NCBI RefSeq assembly: GCF_000420505.1
Contig: NZ_ATVB01000006.1
Span: 40,443-104,442 of the forward strand
Direction of reading: 5' to 3'
Origin: Alloscardovia omnicolens DSM 21503
Lineage (GTDB): Bacteria; Actinomycetota; Actinomycetes; Actinomycetales; Bifidobacteriaceae
DNA length: 64,000 bases
Made by a program: the position numbers and the translations under genes. Positions within the stretch are counted from its first letter, which is position 1, and each line of letters begins with the position of its first letter. Below the pieces are notes generated by a model. It was not told where the DNA came from. It ran no database searches and worked only from the letters and a program-made list of their open reading frames with translations. Positions 1-9,239 of the stretch are shown piece after piece.

Positions 1-2268
1 ACAGGTGAGGGTATGCATCGTTCTGTTGACCCAACTGACGGCAATGTCTATTTGTACACACAGTTTGAGGTTCCTGATGCACGCCGCGTTTATGCAGTGT
101 TTGATCAGCCAGATATTAAAGCAGAGTTTGATTTTAGCGTTGATGCCCCACAGGGTTGGGAAGTTATTTCCATTATGCCAGCCAACGAGCCAGAGCAGAT
201 TGCTGATGGTGTGAACCGTTGGACGTATCCAACCACGCCAAAGATGAGCTCTTATTTAACTGCTTTCGTAGCTGGTCCTTACGCGAGCTGGCATACGTCG
301 CATAAGCTGTCTGATGGTCGCGAAGTTCCTATGGCTATTTATGCTCGTCAGGCTTTGAAAGAAGCTATGGCAAAAGACGTTGATTACTTATTCGACGTGA
401 CTAAGGCGGGTATGGACTTCTACGATAAGACGTGGGGTGTTCCATATCCATACGCAAAGTACGATCAGCTTTTCGTGCCAGAATATAATGCTGGTGCTAT
501 GGAAAACATTGGAACTGTAACTATTCGCGATTCTTATGTTTTCGAATCCAAGGTAACTGACGCTATGGCTGAACGTCGCGATGTAACGGTTTTGCATGAA
601 CTGGCACACATGTGGTTCGGCGATTTGGTGACTATGAAGTGGTGGAATGATTTGTGGCTCAATGAGTCTTTCGCTGAATTCACCTCCACCTTGGCGACTG
701 CTGAAACCACCCAGTGGCATGATGCTTGGGCAACCTTTGCTTCGGGCGAGAAAAGCTGGGGACAAGCTCAGGATGAAATGCCATCTACCCATCCAATCGT
801 GGCTCCAATTAATGATCTGCACGATACCGAAGTCAACTTTGACGGTATTACCTATGCTAAGGGCGCTTCCGTGCTTAAGCAGCTCGTAGCATATGTGGGA
901 CGCAAGGAATTCTTCGAAGGTATTCATAACTATTTGCGCAAGCATCAGTATGCTAATGCAACGTTGGCAGATCTGCTCGCCGAGTTGGAAGCAACTTCTG
1001 GTCGCGATTTAAAGAGCTGGTCTGAGCAGTGGCTGGAACACGCTGGCATTAATACTATTACCTCCGAAGTGCGCACTGCTACTGATGGCACGATTGAAGA
1101 GATGGCTTTGGTGCAGACAGCATCTGAAGAGTATCCAGTTTTGCGCGACCATCGTTTGGCAGTAGCATTCTACGATGAAAATGCTGATGGCAAGATTGTG
1201 CTCACGCAGCGTTTCGACCTTGATGTTACGGGAGAGCGCACGGTTGTAGAGGCTGTGAAGGGCAAGAAACGTCCAGCTTTCATTATGGTGAATGAAGATG
1301 ATTTAACATACACCAAATTGCGTTTTGATGAACAGTCTTTGGATTTTGCTCAGAAGAACTTGTATAAGTTCGACAGCGCTTTAACTCGTGCAGTAGTATG
1401 GCTCAGCTTGTGGGATATGACTCGTGATGCTCAGCTTCCAGCTGTTGATTTTATTAACACATCCTTGAAGGCATTGAGCACTGAGAAGGAATCCACAACC
1501 TTCCGTTATGCTTTGGGACAGATTGCTACCACAGCTGCACATTATGTGCCTGCTGCGCGTCGCGATGAGATTAAGCAGCATATTGGATTAGAATTCTTCC
1601 GCTTGGCAGGTGAAGCAGTAGCTGGTTCCGATGAACAGTTCCAGCTTGTTACTGCATACCTTAACAACGGTACCGACCCTGAGTTTGCTGCACGTTCTTC
1701 CGCTCTGTTAGACGGCTCGCTTGTTTTTGATGGCTTAGAGATTGACAACAATATGCGTTGGACTATTCTCGTAGCTCAGGCAGCAGCAGGCGTTATTGAT
1801 AATGAGCGTATTGATGCAGAGCTTGCTGCTCGCGATACGAAGGAAAATCGTCAGTTCGCTGTTATGGCTAAGGCTGCAATTCCAACTGCTGAAGCTAAGG
1901 CATGGGCTTGGGATCAGGCATTGCATAACAATGAGTTGACCAATTCTCAGCTGGAAAACGTGGCTGGTGGCTTCTCTATGAATTCTGACCCAGCTTTGTA
2001 CGAAAAATACGTAGACAAGTATGCTCAGATTATTGACTGGGTATGGGAGAATAAGACCTTCCACATGTCTGAAGCATTATTGCAAGGAACAACACGTGGA
2101 TCAGGCTTGTATCCAAGTGCTTCTGATGCTGCGCGCTTGGTTGAAGTAGGCGAAAACTGGTTGAACAGTCATGCTGATGCGCCTGCAGCTTTGCGTCGTA
2201 TTGTCATAGAAAATCTCGATAGTTCACAGCGTGTTCTGCGCGTTCAGCGTTACAACGAGAGCTTGTAG
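1..2268 (+). CDS. pepN: Aminopeptidase N (M1 family), 5' end outside window
   Basis: Cytoplasmic zinc metallopeptidase that removes N-terminal residues from peptides. The reading frame is open from base 1, before the first ATG at 13, and its opening residues already match the interior of the M1 N-terminal domain, so the gene is cut by the window edge. The substrate-binding GAMEN motif lies near nt 490-510. The zinc site HELAH starts at nt 595 and its third ligand is the Glu in the following NESFAEF. A long ERAP1-like C-terminal helical domain follows. About 755 residues are visible; actinobacterial PepN is usually about 850-870. It is followed by a terminator-like hairpin before glmM. Identity is very secure. 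Confidence 0.96.
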   Translation, partial: TGEGMHRSVDPTDGNVYLYTQFEVPDARRVYAVFDQPDIKAEFDFSVDAPQGWEVISIMPANEPEQIADGVNRWTYPTTPKMSSYLTAFVAGPYASWHTSHKLSDGREVPMAIYARQALKEAMAKDVDYLFDVTKAGMDFYDKTWGVPYPYAKYDQLFVPEYNAGAMENIGTVTIRDSYVFESKVTDAMAERRDVTVLHELAHMWFGDLVTMKWWNDLWLNESFAEFTSTLATAETTQWHDAWATFASGEKSWGQAQDEMPSTHPIVAPINDLHDTEVNFDGITYAKGASVLKQLVAYVGRKEFFEGIHNYLRKHQYANATLADLLAELEATSGRDLKSWSEQWLEHAGINTITSEVRTATDGTIEEMALVQTASEEYPVLRDHRLAVAFYDENADGKIVLTQRFDLDVTGERTVVEAVKGKKRPAFIMVNEDDLTYTKLRFDEQSLDFAQKNLYKFDSALTRAVVWLSLWDMTRDAQLPAVDFINTSLKALSTEKESTTFRYALGQIATTAAHYVPAARRDEIKQHIGLEFFRLAGEAVAGSDEQFQLVTAYLNNGTDPEFAARSSALLDGSLVFDGLEIDNNMRWTILVAQAAAGVIDNERIDAELAARDTKENRQFAVMAKAAIPTAEAKAWAWDQALHNNELTNSQLENVAGGFSMNSDPALYEKYVDKYAQIIDWVWENKTFHMSEALLQGTTRGSGLYPSASDAARLVEVGENWLNSHADAPAALRRIVIENLDSSQRVLRVQRYNESL

Positions 2269-2299
2269 AACATCTGCGTATTACACGCCATCTACACTT

Positions 2300-2340
2300 A
2301 ACCTGCCGTGCTACTACAATGGGAAGCCGGCAGGTTTTCT
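2300..2340 (+). terminator. Terminator-like hairpin after pepN
   Basis: AACCTGCCG (2300-2308) pairs with CGGCAGGTT (2328-2336), a perfect 9-bp stem with a 19-nt loop, followed by a short T-rich tail. It sits between the pepN stop and the glmM ribosome-binding site. The short T tract makes it a moderate rather than strong intrinsic terminator. Confidence 0.55.
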
Positions 2341-2357
2341 ATAACAAAGGAGAGACA

Positions 2358-3728
2358 ATGCCTCGTCTTTTTGGAACTGATGGTGTGCGCGGTTTAGCAA
2401 ATGGTTTGCTCACTGCTGACCTTGCATTGAAAATGGGTGACGCAGCTGTGCGCGTTTTTGGAGCAGATGCCGCTCATGGACGTCAACGTGCTTTAATCGG
2501 TCGAGATACTCGCGTATCCGGTGATTTCCTGGCTTCAGCTTTAGCTGCGGGTATGAGCGCTGGCGGTTTCGATGTTATTGACGTAGGTATTTTGCCAACC
2601 CCAGGTTTGGCATATCTCACTTCTATTTTGAACGTAGAAATGGGAGCTGTTATTTCTGCTTCCCACAATGCTATGCCAGATAATGGTATTAAGTTCTTTG
2701 CCCGGGGAGGTTTCAAACTTCCAGATGCGAAGGAAGATGAGATTGAAGAAATTCTTGGCACAGATTGGGATCGACCAACGGGTGCAGGAGTGGGTCGCAT
2801 TTCTCACGATAATGTTACGGCAAGCAACCTCTATATTGATCATTTGGTCAGCTCCATTGCTCCTGTGGGTAAAGATAAGATTCAGCCACAGCCTTTGAAG
2901 GGACTGCGTATTGTGGTTGATTGCGCTAATGGTGCAACATCAGCAGTTGCGCCTGAAGCTTTACGCCGCGCAGGAGCCGACGTGATTGTGATTAATGCTT
3001 CTCCAGACGGCTACAATATTAATGATCATGCAGGTTCAACGCATCCTGAACAGTTGCAGGCGATGGTTAAAGCCAGCGATGCTACTATGGGCGTAGCTTT
3101 TGACGGTGATGCCGACCGCTGCTTAGCTGTGGACGAAGATGGCGTTATGGTTAATGGCGACCAAATTATGGGTATTTTAGCTCGTGCCTATAAGCGTGAA
3201 GGAAAGCTCAAAGACGATACTCTTGTTATTACCGTTATGAGTAATTTGGGCTTGATTTTAGCGTTGAAGGACATGGGTATTAAAACCGTGCAGACCTCTG
3301 TGGGCGATCGCTATGTTCTTGAAGCCATGCTTCAGGGCGGATATACGCTTGGCGGTGAACAGTCAGGACATGTGATTAATAGGGAATTTGCTACCACAGG
3401 TGATGGCACATTAACTGCGTTGTGCTTAGCTAATGAAGTGATGAAGTCCGGTAAGAGCTTGAAAGAGTTGGCTGCAGACTTCCCTCAGCTTCCTCAACAG
3501 CTTGTTAACGTGCCGAATGTCGATAAACTTGCTGCTTACACGAACCCTGCTGTACAGGAAGCAGTACGCGCAGAAGAAGCAGTGTTGGGAGAAACCGGGC
3601 GCGTTCTTTTGCGTCCTTCAGGAACAGAGCCTTTAGTGCGTGTGATGGCAGAAGCTGCAACACAAGAACAGGCAGATGAAGTCTGCGAACGTTTAGCAGC
3701 TGTTGTAGCTCGTGAGCTTGCATTATAG
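2358..3728 (+). CDS. glmM: Phosphoglucosamine mutase
   Basis: Converts glucosamine-6-phosphate to glucosamine-1-phosphate on the route to UDP-GlcNAc for peptidoglycan. I chose the ATG at 2358, preceded by AAAGGAGAG, rather than an upstream in-frame start at 2319 that lies inside the terminator hairpin. The 456-residue product begins MPRLFGTDGVRG, a GlmM hallmark. It carries the phosphoserine loop ISASHN, the metal-binding DGDADR loop, the sugar-specificity loop GGEQSGH and the phosphate-binding RPSGTEPLVRV near the C-terminus. Length and domain order are normal. The def gene follows after 12 nt, so the two are probably co-transcribed. Confidence 0.96.
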   Translation: MPRLFGTDGVRGLANGLLTADLALKMGDAAVRVFGADAAHGRQRALIGRDTRVSGDFLASALAAGMSAGGFDVIDVGILPTPGLAYLTSILNVEMGAVISASHNAMPDNGIKFFARGGFKLPDAKEDEIEEILGTDWDRPTGAGVGRISHDNVTASNLYIDHLVSSIAPVGKDKIQPQPLKGLRIVVDCANGATSAVAPEALRRAGADVIVINASPDGYNINDHAGSTHPEQLQAMVKASDATMGVAFDGDADRCLAVDEDGVMVNGDQIMGILARAYKREGKLKDDTLVITVMSNLGLILALKDMGIKTVQTSVGDRYVLEAMLQGGYTLGGEQSGHVINREFATTGDGTLTALCLANEVMKSGKSLKELAADFPQLPQQLVNVPNVDKLAAYTNPAVQEAVRAEEAVLGETGRVLLRPSGTEPLVRVMAEAATQEQADEVCERLAAVVARELAL

Positions 3729-3740
3729 AGGGAGAATACT

Positions 3741-4394
3741 ATGGCGTGGAATAGCGCACATATAGACAAAGAGTTTGACCGTGAAGTGCGTGCTCTACTC
3801 GCAGATACTGATGAAGATGGTAATTTGCCTATTGTGCAGCTGGGTGAACCAGTTTTGCGCATGCAAACCGAGCAGTATGATGGTCAGTTAAGCCAGAAAA
3901 CATTAGTAAAACTGATTGAGTTGATGCGTTCAACCATGCTTGCCGCTCCAGGAGTAGGTTTAGCAGGGCCTCAGATTGGTTTAGGACTAGCTATTGCTGT
4001 GCTCGAAGACCACGTGCGCGATGATGCTGATGATCCGCGCGGTATAGGAGAACTTCCTTTTACCACGATTATTAATCCGCATTATGAGCCAGTTGACGAT
4101 CAAACAGCAAGCTTCTATGAAGGTTGCCTAAGTTTTGATGGTTACCAAGCTGTGCGTAAACGCTACGTGCATATTAAGGCTACGTGGATGGATGAATTTG
4201 GCAATAAGCATGAAGAACTTATGCATTACTGGCCGGCACGTATTTTCCAACATGAAACTGATCATTTGAATGGGGAAGTGTACATTGATAAAGCTGAAAC
4301 TCGCAGCTTAACTACCTACGATAATCTTGAAGATTATTGGGCATTCGAAGCAGTTCCTCAAGAAGCATCCAAAACCTTAGGTTTCGAGCTTTAA
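3741..4394 (+). CDS. def: Peptide deformylase
   Basis: Removes the formyl group from the initiator methionine of nascent proteins. All three family motifs are present: GVGLAGPQIG (motif 1, Gly where many have Ala), EGCLSF with the metal-ligand Cys (motif 2) and QHETDHLNG, the HExxH metal site (motif 3). At 217 residues it is in the longer actinobacterial range, with a short N-terminal extension. The ATG at 3741 is preceded by GGGAGA. It follows glmM closely and ends at a strong inverted repeat shared with the convergent pseudogene downstream. Confidence 0.95.
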   Translation: MAWNSAHIDKEFDREVRALLADTDEDGNLPIVQLGEPVLRMQTEQYDGQLSQKTLVKLIELMRSTMLAAPGVGLAGPQIGLGLAIAVLEDHVRDDADDPRGIGELPFTTIINPHYEPVDDQTASFYEGCLSFDGYQAVRKRYVHIKATWMDEFGNKHEELMHYWPARIFQHETDHLNGEVYIDKAETRSLTTYDNLEDYWAFEAVPQEASKTLGFEL

Positions 4395-4399
4395 TTGCT

Positions 4400-4434
4400 G
4401 GGGGGGTGGCGTATTACAATACGCCACCCCCCCC
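4400..4434. terminator. G/C-rich inverted repeat between convergent genes
   Basis: A G7 tract plus TGGCGTA pairs with TACGCCA plus a C8 tract around a short loop, giving a very stable stem between def (+) and the MFS pseudogene (-). Neither side has a canonical U tract directly after the stem, although an A/T-rich stretch lies a little further on. It probably acts as a bidirectional transcription barrier. Confidence 0.6.
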
Positions 4435-4439
4435 ATAGG

Positions 4440-5508
4440 TTACAGGTTTTTTTCTAAACGAATCATAAGCGCAGAAAAAATCAAAGCCATAATTACAATA
4501 ATTGCCGTTGTTATAATCAAGGCATCTGAATAATGCTGTTTCTCAATAAGCGCGTATCCTGCATAAGCAAAAGGAATAAAACCAAAACTTACAGCATAAT
4601 CAAGAGAACTGATACGTCCCAAATATTTTTCAGGTGAACGTTGCTGCAGAGCAGAACCCCATGTTACTCCTCCCAGCTCAAACCCAATACCTGCAATATA
4701 TCCTATGGAAAGAGCGGCAGAAACATACGACCATGTGATTTTTGATGATAACGGGATGACATACAGAGGCAAAATAACATCTCCAGCACCGCTATCTATG
4801 GCAAGAGTAATAGCCCAGAAAATCACACCGATAAGAAGTCAGCGATATTCCTTAAAGAGGTGAGGAGCTGTTTTGAGTGCGTCTACAAGAGATTGCTGTT
4901 GATCCTCGTTTTTCGTGTCGTCAAAGCTTTTCAGAACATGAACAAGAGCCAAAAGAATAATCGTGACAATACCGCTCAAACTGGCAATAGCAAAAAGGAC
5001 TTGAGCAGAAAAGTGGGCGGCAATAAGTCCTGCTAAAACAGGAGCACCCACATAAGCAATATTGCGTAATGTGCGCACAAAACCATTGGCTTGAACTAAA
5101 TAATCATGCTCAACAACCGCCGGTAGCAGTGAATAGAGGGCAGGCGAGCCCAGAGCAGAGATAAAAGCAGTAAGTAAAGAGAAAAGCTGAACTTGCCAAG
5201 CTAAACCATAGCGCCACGTGAGCACAGCAAAGCCGCTATACGTTACAACCGATATTGCGGCAGCGATTACAGAAAATACGTTTCTTACTAAAACGGTCAG
5301 CCAGAGCACCGCCAATAAACGCGCAGATAAGTGTGGGCAGAGTGCGGGTGAGTAAAGTGAGAGCCAGACCTGCGGCATCGTTATTTTGGGTATTGGTGAA
5401 AACAAGTCCCATAGAAAACATGACGCCAGCTAGCCCTTGAAGTGATTGAGTAAGAGCTAGCTTGACAACAGATGCATTCAGCCATGTGGGATGAGAAATA
5501 TGATGCAT
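4440..5508 (-). pseudogene. MFS transporter pseudogene (frameshift plus internal TGA)
   Basis: Reading from 5508 downward, the product begins with an MFS N-terminus containing GGALADRFSKKR, the classic loop 2-3 motif. The frame is lost around 5265-5295 and the homologous sequence continues one frame over (VIAAAISVVTYSG onward). An in-frame TGA at 4839-4841, where relatives plausibly have Trp, then splits the C-terminal half; beyond it is a further MFS motif, KYLGRISSLD. The rebuilt protein is only about 355 residues against the usual ~400, which suggests an extra in-frame deletion in the C-terminal half. It resembles multidrug-type MFS_3 permeases. Two independent lesions argue against a single sequencing error. 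Confidence 0.8.
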
Positions 5509-5726
5509 GATGAACCTTTTCGAATGCGTGAATATGGATGTTTTATGAGCAAACAGAAAAGGATCGTCGATACTGTGCGGAGATTTTTACCGTGACTATC
5601 TTCTTTTATTCTCTGGAAAGATGTAAACAGTTATGGTAGTCTCATTTTTTGATTTCTTTGTAAGTTTTGAATCATGGACAGAGCTGCTAGATGATCCAGC
5701 CCAGTCTAAGGAATGTAACTGGGCGT

Positions 5727-7487
5727 CTAGAAGCAGTATTGAACCTTATATACTGTCCCGAGTGAAGCGCGTGCCCCGTTTACGTTTGTGTCTTCGTGAC
5801 CATTAAATTTGACTAACTGAGTGCCTTGATTATTCCATGCCGACCATGTTGCTGCCTGAGAATCAACTGTAACAACAGCATCATCAACAAACTGAGCATT
5901 GCCGTAGAGAGGGGAGTAAGGGGTGCTCATAGACGATGTGAGTGTGTACGTATTATCTTGTGTATTAACTGCATATGTGTATACATATGACCGAGCTTCA
6001 GAATTAGTAGCTTGTATGCGTTGAGATGCTGTTGGTAATGCATTACTCCAGTTGAAAGTAGGATTGCTAGGAGAATACGCATAATTATTATTGAATAAGG
6101 TTAAGGTATAACCTGTTGCGTTCACATTGCTTACTCGAATATCATTTTGACCGGCAAAATCTGCAAAGTTCCCGTTCTTCTTCATAACAAGATACGAGTA
6201 TTTTGGGTCATTCCATAGGTTTGCCGGGCCAATAATAGAGGTAATAGATGGCGAATCATTCACATCCAGAGTAATAACAGAGGAGGCTTCACGCGAGGAG
6301 AGTAAATAGCGATTATCGTCAAGAGCACTAATCGAATCTAAATCTAGCCAATTCCACGCACCATCGGACGAACCTCCATCTGCCGTCAACGCGCGCGCCA
6401 CCGTGGTAGTGCGATACGAATTAAGCAACCTTGCAAGATTAGCCAAAACCGTCATCTTACCGTTCAAAATATTGATGCGCACCACATACGTGCCTACTTC
6501 TTTCGTTTTATCGAAAGCGTTACCGTTGGTTGCAATAGCAGTAATATTACCGTTTGAATCTGTGGTGTAATCGCTGAATAAAGAGTAGCGTTCATCAAAA
6601 TTAAAGAAGTTTTTCACAGCGCCCAACTTGTCTACACACGCAAACTGGGTAGTGCTCACCGCATAACACGTCTGCTGACCAATAGTAATAAATCGCGTTC
6701 CCTTCACATTTTTCAAAGGAATTTCCCCACGCAAAATGCCGCTGCTGTCATACAAAAAAGCAAAATGTGTGGAGCTTCCCTCAGCAGCCTCAGGCATAAC
6801 CGCATAGAGACCATTGGTCAGTTTAGTGCTGTTATCGGCAAAAAACGTAGCGTTCACGCGCACAGGCTCATTGCCTAATACGTCACCCATGGTGTATGTG
6901 TATTGGCGTGTAATAGTATGTTCGTCCACATCGGTGAGGGTGAAAGTAACCACATTCTTCGTGCTAGGAATCAGCCCTGTAACCTGGAATTCATGGGTGC
7001 GACCACGCTGAGCTTGAGTGGTAACAACCCGTGTGAAATCAGGGAAATTCGTTTCCGGAGCACTAACCGTGTACGACACACTCATGAGCTGATCAGTGAC
7101 AAAAAATACGTAGAGAGACGTGGTATTCGTACCGAAGGGGTTCGCCTCAACAAGCATATGATCAACCGTGTAATTGCCTGTTTTCTTTTTCTTCTCAAGA
7201 GTAGCGCTAGCTCGTTTTTGGTATCCGATTGTATAAATACGCTCAACAGTATGCGCCAAAACGCTTGATGGCGAGTTTCTACGCGCATTGTAATAGGTGA
7301 GTGCGCTCCACGCTGTTAACGCAACAACAACAAGCATGGCAACAATAATGCTGGCTCGGCGAAGCTGTTCACGCCATGTAGGTTTTGCGCTATCATCTTC
7401 CGTTTTGCGCTGAGGAGGAACAGAACGATAATCCGAACTTTTGGTGCGCGTTCCAGTAGCATGATGCACGAGTTCAGGTGTTGCCAT
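5727..7487 (-). CDS. Membrane-anchored arylsulfotransferase-like protein, probably non-catalytic
   Basis: A 586-residue product. I prefer the ATG at 7487, which has GGGAG upstream, over an in-frame start at 7520. The cytoplasmic basic N-terminus is followed by one membrane segment (about residues 44-66), so the rest is extracytoplasmic. An Ig-like domain (about 90-200) precedes a beta-propeller resembling the ASST family: NWLDLDSIS near 379, LLSSREAS near 396 and GQNDI near 446. Relatives carry His where this protein has Asp382, and His in the last motif (GQHD-type) where it has Asn448; that last His forms the sulfo-enzyme intermediate in E. coli AssT. The conserved Arg of SSR is retained. 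I infer loss of sulfotransferase activity, possibly a binding role. Monocistronic by position. Confidence 0.65.
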   Translation of the reverse strand: MATPELVHHATGTRTKSSDYRSVPPQRKTEDDSAKPTWREQLRRASIIVAMLVVVALTAWSALTYYNARRNSPSSVLAHTVERIYTIGYQKRASATLEKKKKTGNYTVDHMLVEANPFGTNTTSLYVFFVTDQLMSVSYTVSAPETNFPDFTRVVTTQAQRGRTHEFQVTGLIPSTKNVVTFTLTDVDEHTITRQYTYTMGDVLGNEPVRVNATFFADNSTKLTNGLYAVMPEAAEGSSTHFAFLYDSSGILRGEIPLKNVKGTRFITIGQQTCYAVSTTQFACVDKLGAVKNFFNFDERYSLFSDYTTDSNGNITAIATNGNAFDKTKEVGTYVVRINILNGKMTVLANLARLLNSYRTTTVARALTADGGSSDGAWNWLDLDSISALDDNRYLLSSREASSVITLDVNDSPSITSIIGPANLWNDPKYSYLVMKKNGNFADFAGQNDIRVSNVNATGYTLTLFNNNYAYSPSNPTFNWSNALPTASQRIQATNSEARSYVYTYAVNTQDNTYTLTSSMSTPYSPLYGNAQFVDDAVVTVDSQAATWSAWNNQGTQLVKFNGHEDTNVNGARASLGTVYKVQYCF

Positions 7488-7644
7488 ACGTTCTCCCCAC
7501 GATTTTTTGAGCTGACACAATTATACGAAAGTCACGCAATCTTTCTCCATTGAATTTTCTCGGTTACTTTTCTGGAACGTTTCCGGTTGCGTTTCTGTTA
7601 CGTTTTCTCACGACTTCGTTGCTTCGTTCGTTCTCCCGTTTTTC

Positions 7645-7920
7645 TGGCTCTTGTGATTTTAGCGGGGTTTAGAGGAGAGCGTTGCCCAGTAGGTTCCAGT
7701 TGATTCCTCGGGATGTTATGTGTTAAGACATCGCTTCGGTGTGAATGTGGTTTAGCTTCATAAGTGAAGTCGATACGCGCAACCGATATGACAGTTTTGA
7801 AGCCATTTTTGCGCATCAAAACTGTCATAACAGGTGTATTAATCGGTTAAGCAGCAGGGTCGATAGTAACAGATCTTCGGATTTAACGTAGTGTGAAGCC
7901 TGATTGTCCGGAACAGCTGC
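7645..7920 (-). repeat. Dispersed intergenic repeat, copy A
   Basis: About 276 bp. Its reverse complement aligns end to end with copies at 39892-40165 and 59232-59507 and partly with 63884-64000. A 41-nt hairpin (7788-7828) has arms ATGACAG/CTGTCAT, where the other copies have ATGCCAG/CTGGCAT, a compensated base-pair change. A 76-codon open frame overlaps it, but differences from copy B fall at all codon positions and copy C breaks the frame, so I treat it as non-coding. With its flanks it fills the gap between the ASST-like gene and an MFS remnant. Confidence 0.85.
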
Positions 7921-7977
7921 TAGTCATGCACGTGCAGACTCCAAAACCCCACTAAAATCTTATGAACAGTTTTCTGA

Positions 7978-8684
7978 TTGCCTTATCATCAGCAGTCTCG
8001 CGTGCTCATGAACGTGAGCTGGATCACATCTTTCTGGGTCTACGCGCTCGCCCTGCCAATCGCTGTTTTCTTCTACTTCCAGGTGCCAGAAATTCGCGTT
8101 GAGAAGCAGTTTCAGACTGCGAAAGAGAAGATGAATCCGGCTGTGTACGCGCTTGTCCTTTTCGCGATTTTGCTCGTGATGAACAGCATCGTTATTTTCG
8201 TGCGCTTCTCCTCGATTGCAACAGAACTGATGGATGAAAGCTTTAATGCCAGCAATTATTTGGCGCTGATGCCTCTGCTGGGCATCGCCGCCGGTTTTGC
8301 CTTCGGTTTCGTGAACAAGCTGTGCGGCAAGTTTACGCTCTACTTGGGCATTGTCTGCTTTATCGCGTCGAACTTGCTGATTGCTATGAGTGGTTCCAGC
8401 TTCTGGTTGCTGGTCTGTTCTTATCGAGTATCCCTGGTTCGTGGTGCTTCCCATACATCTTTAGCAACCTCGATACCTTGACCACGAAGAACACCGTAAC
8501 TTTGGCCACCTCGCTCATCTTTATCGGCTGCAATATTGGCAACTTTATTGCGCCGCTTGCCATGAGCGCTATTCAGTTGATGACCGGTAGTTCCGCTCTG
8601 ACCGCTCCGTTCTACATTTTCGCCGGCGTCCTCGTGGCTGTGCTGATTGTGTTGGTCGCGGTGAACCGTAAAGCTACCGCTTAG
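7978..8684 (+). pseudogene. Truncated, frameshifted MFS transporter remnant
   Basis: Only the C-terminal half of a major facilitator permease remains. About 145 residues with four to five hydrophobic segments (VYALALPIAVFFYF, ALVLFAILLVMNS and others) read from 7978. The frame then slips near 8410-8420 and continues as LFLSSIPGS...NLDTLTTKNTVTLATSLIFIGCNIGNFI to the stop at 8684. The N-terminal six helices are absent and the sequence starts just after repeat copy A. Base composition is visibly more GC-rich than its surroundings, which suggests a different origin. Which substrate the parent carried cannot be told. Confidence 0.75.
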
Positions 8685-8713
8685 CTAGCGCTTTCTTGTT
8701 CCTTTCTCTGCGC

Positions 8714-8770
8714 GCAAACCCTTCTTTCTCGTGATTGCTGTTCTTGGTAATGCGGGGGAGGAGGGTTTGC
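8714..8770 (+). terminator. Possible terminator stem after MFS remnant
   Basis: GCAAACCC (8714-8721) pairs with GGGTTTGC (8763-8770) across a ~40-nt loop. It directly adjoins the next inverted repeat. There is no good T tract, so the assignment is weak. Confidence 0.3.
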
Positions 8771-8889
8771 TGTTGTGGTGAGCAACTTCTGACTGGCGCG
8801 TTGCTCAGCAAAACACGGAATAGTAGATTTCGAAGGAGAATCCAGCTGTGGCGAGCAATTCGTTACCTATAAGTTGCTCACCACAACAG
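8770..8889. repeat. 120-bp element with perfect 19-bp terminal inverted repeats
   Basis: CTGTTGTGGTGAGCAACTT (8770-8788) is the exact reverse complement of 8871-8889. The interior repeats the theme with GTTGCTCAGC and GTGGCGAGCAATT, and AGATTTCG (starting about 8825) can pair with CGAAATCT just outside the right arm. No open frame fits. It could be a small MITE-like element or encode a long RNA hairpin. The rest of the gap from 8685 to the tRNA holds only a 12-bp direct duplication near 8940 and a G9 tract at 8994-9002. Confidence 0.7.
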
Positions 8890-9046
8890 TTTGTAATGGT
8901 GTGCGGTAACCGAAATCTGAATACTCACACAGATGCAGCCGCTGTGACTATTGCTGTGACTATTTCGTTTTTTCTAGGTAAAGAAAGGTTGTAGGGGGGG
9001 GGAGTTCGTCGCCTATAAACGTTGAAAATAAAGGCTTTCTGTTTTG

Positions 9047-9119
9047 TGCCTCGGATGCGATTCGAACGCACGACACCCGCTTTAGGAGAGCGGTGCTCTA
9101 TCCCCTGAGCTACCGAGGC
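9047..9119 (-). tRNA. tRNA-Arg (anticodon CCU)
   Basis: A full cloverleaf reads on the minus strand. The acceptor stem GCCTCGG pairs with CCGAGGC, the D arm begins AGCTCAGGGGAT, the anticodon stem CCGCT/AGCGG encloses loop CTCCTAA with anticodon CCT, and the T arm contains GTTCGAATC. The CCA end is not encoded. It reads AGG codons. Confidence 0.95.
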
Positions 9120-9239
9120 AAATAGGAGTACCTGCATTAAAGGCGCAGTACCCGTAAAAAGTGTACACGGTTTTACGCAATTGCGCACACAAGCGTTTTA
9201 TCGTGTGCGTGCGCAAGAATACACAGAACTTACGTAAAC

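Noticed and set aside
7598..7828. 76-codon frame within repeat copy A as a real gene
   Set aside because: It starts in a hairpin arm, lacks a ribosome-binding site, and differences between copies are not concentrated at third positions.
7960..8454. 164-codon minus-strand frame opposite the MFS remnant
   Set aside because: The plus strand has clear membrane-protein sequence; the minus frame has no recognisable feature.
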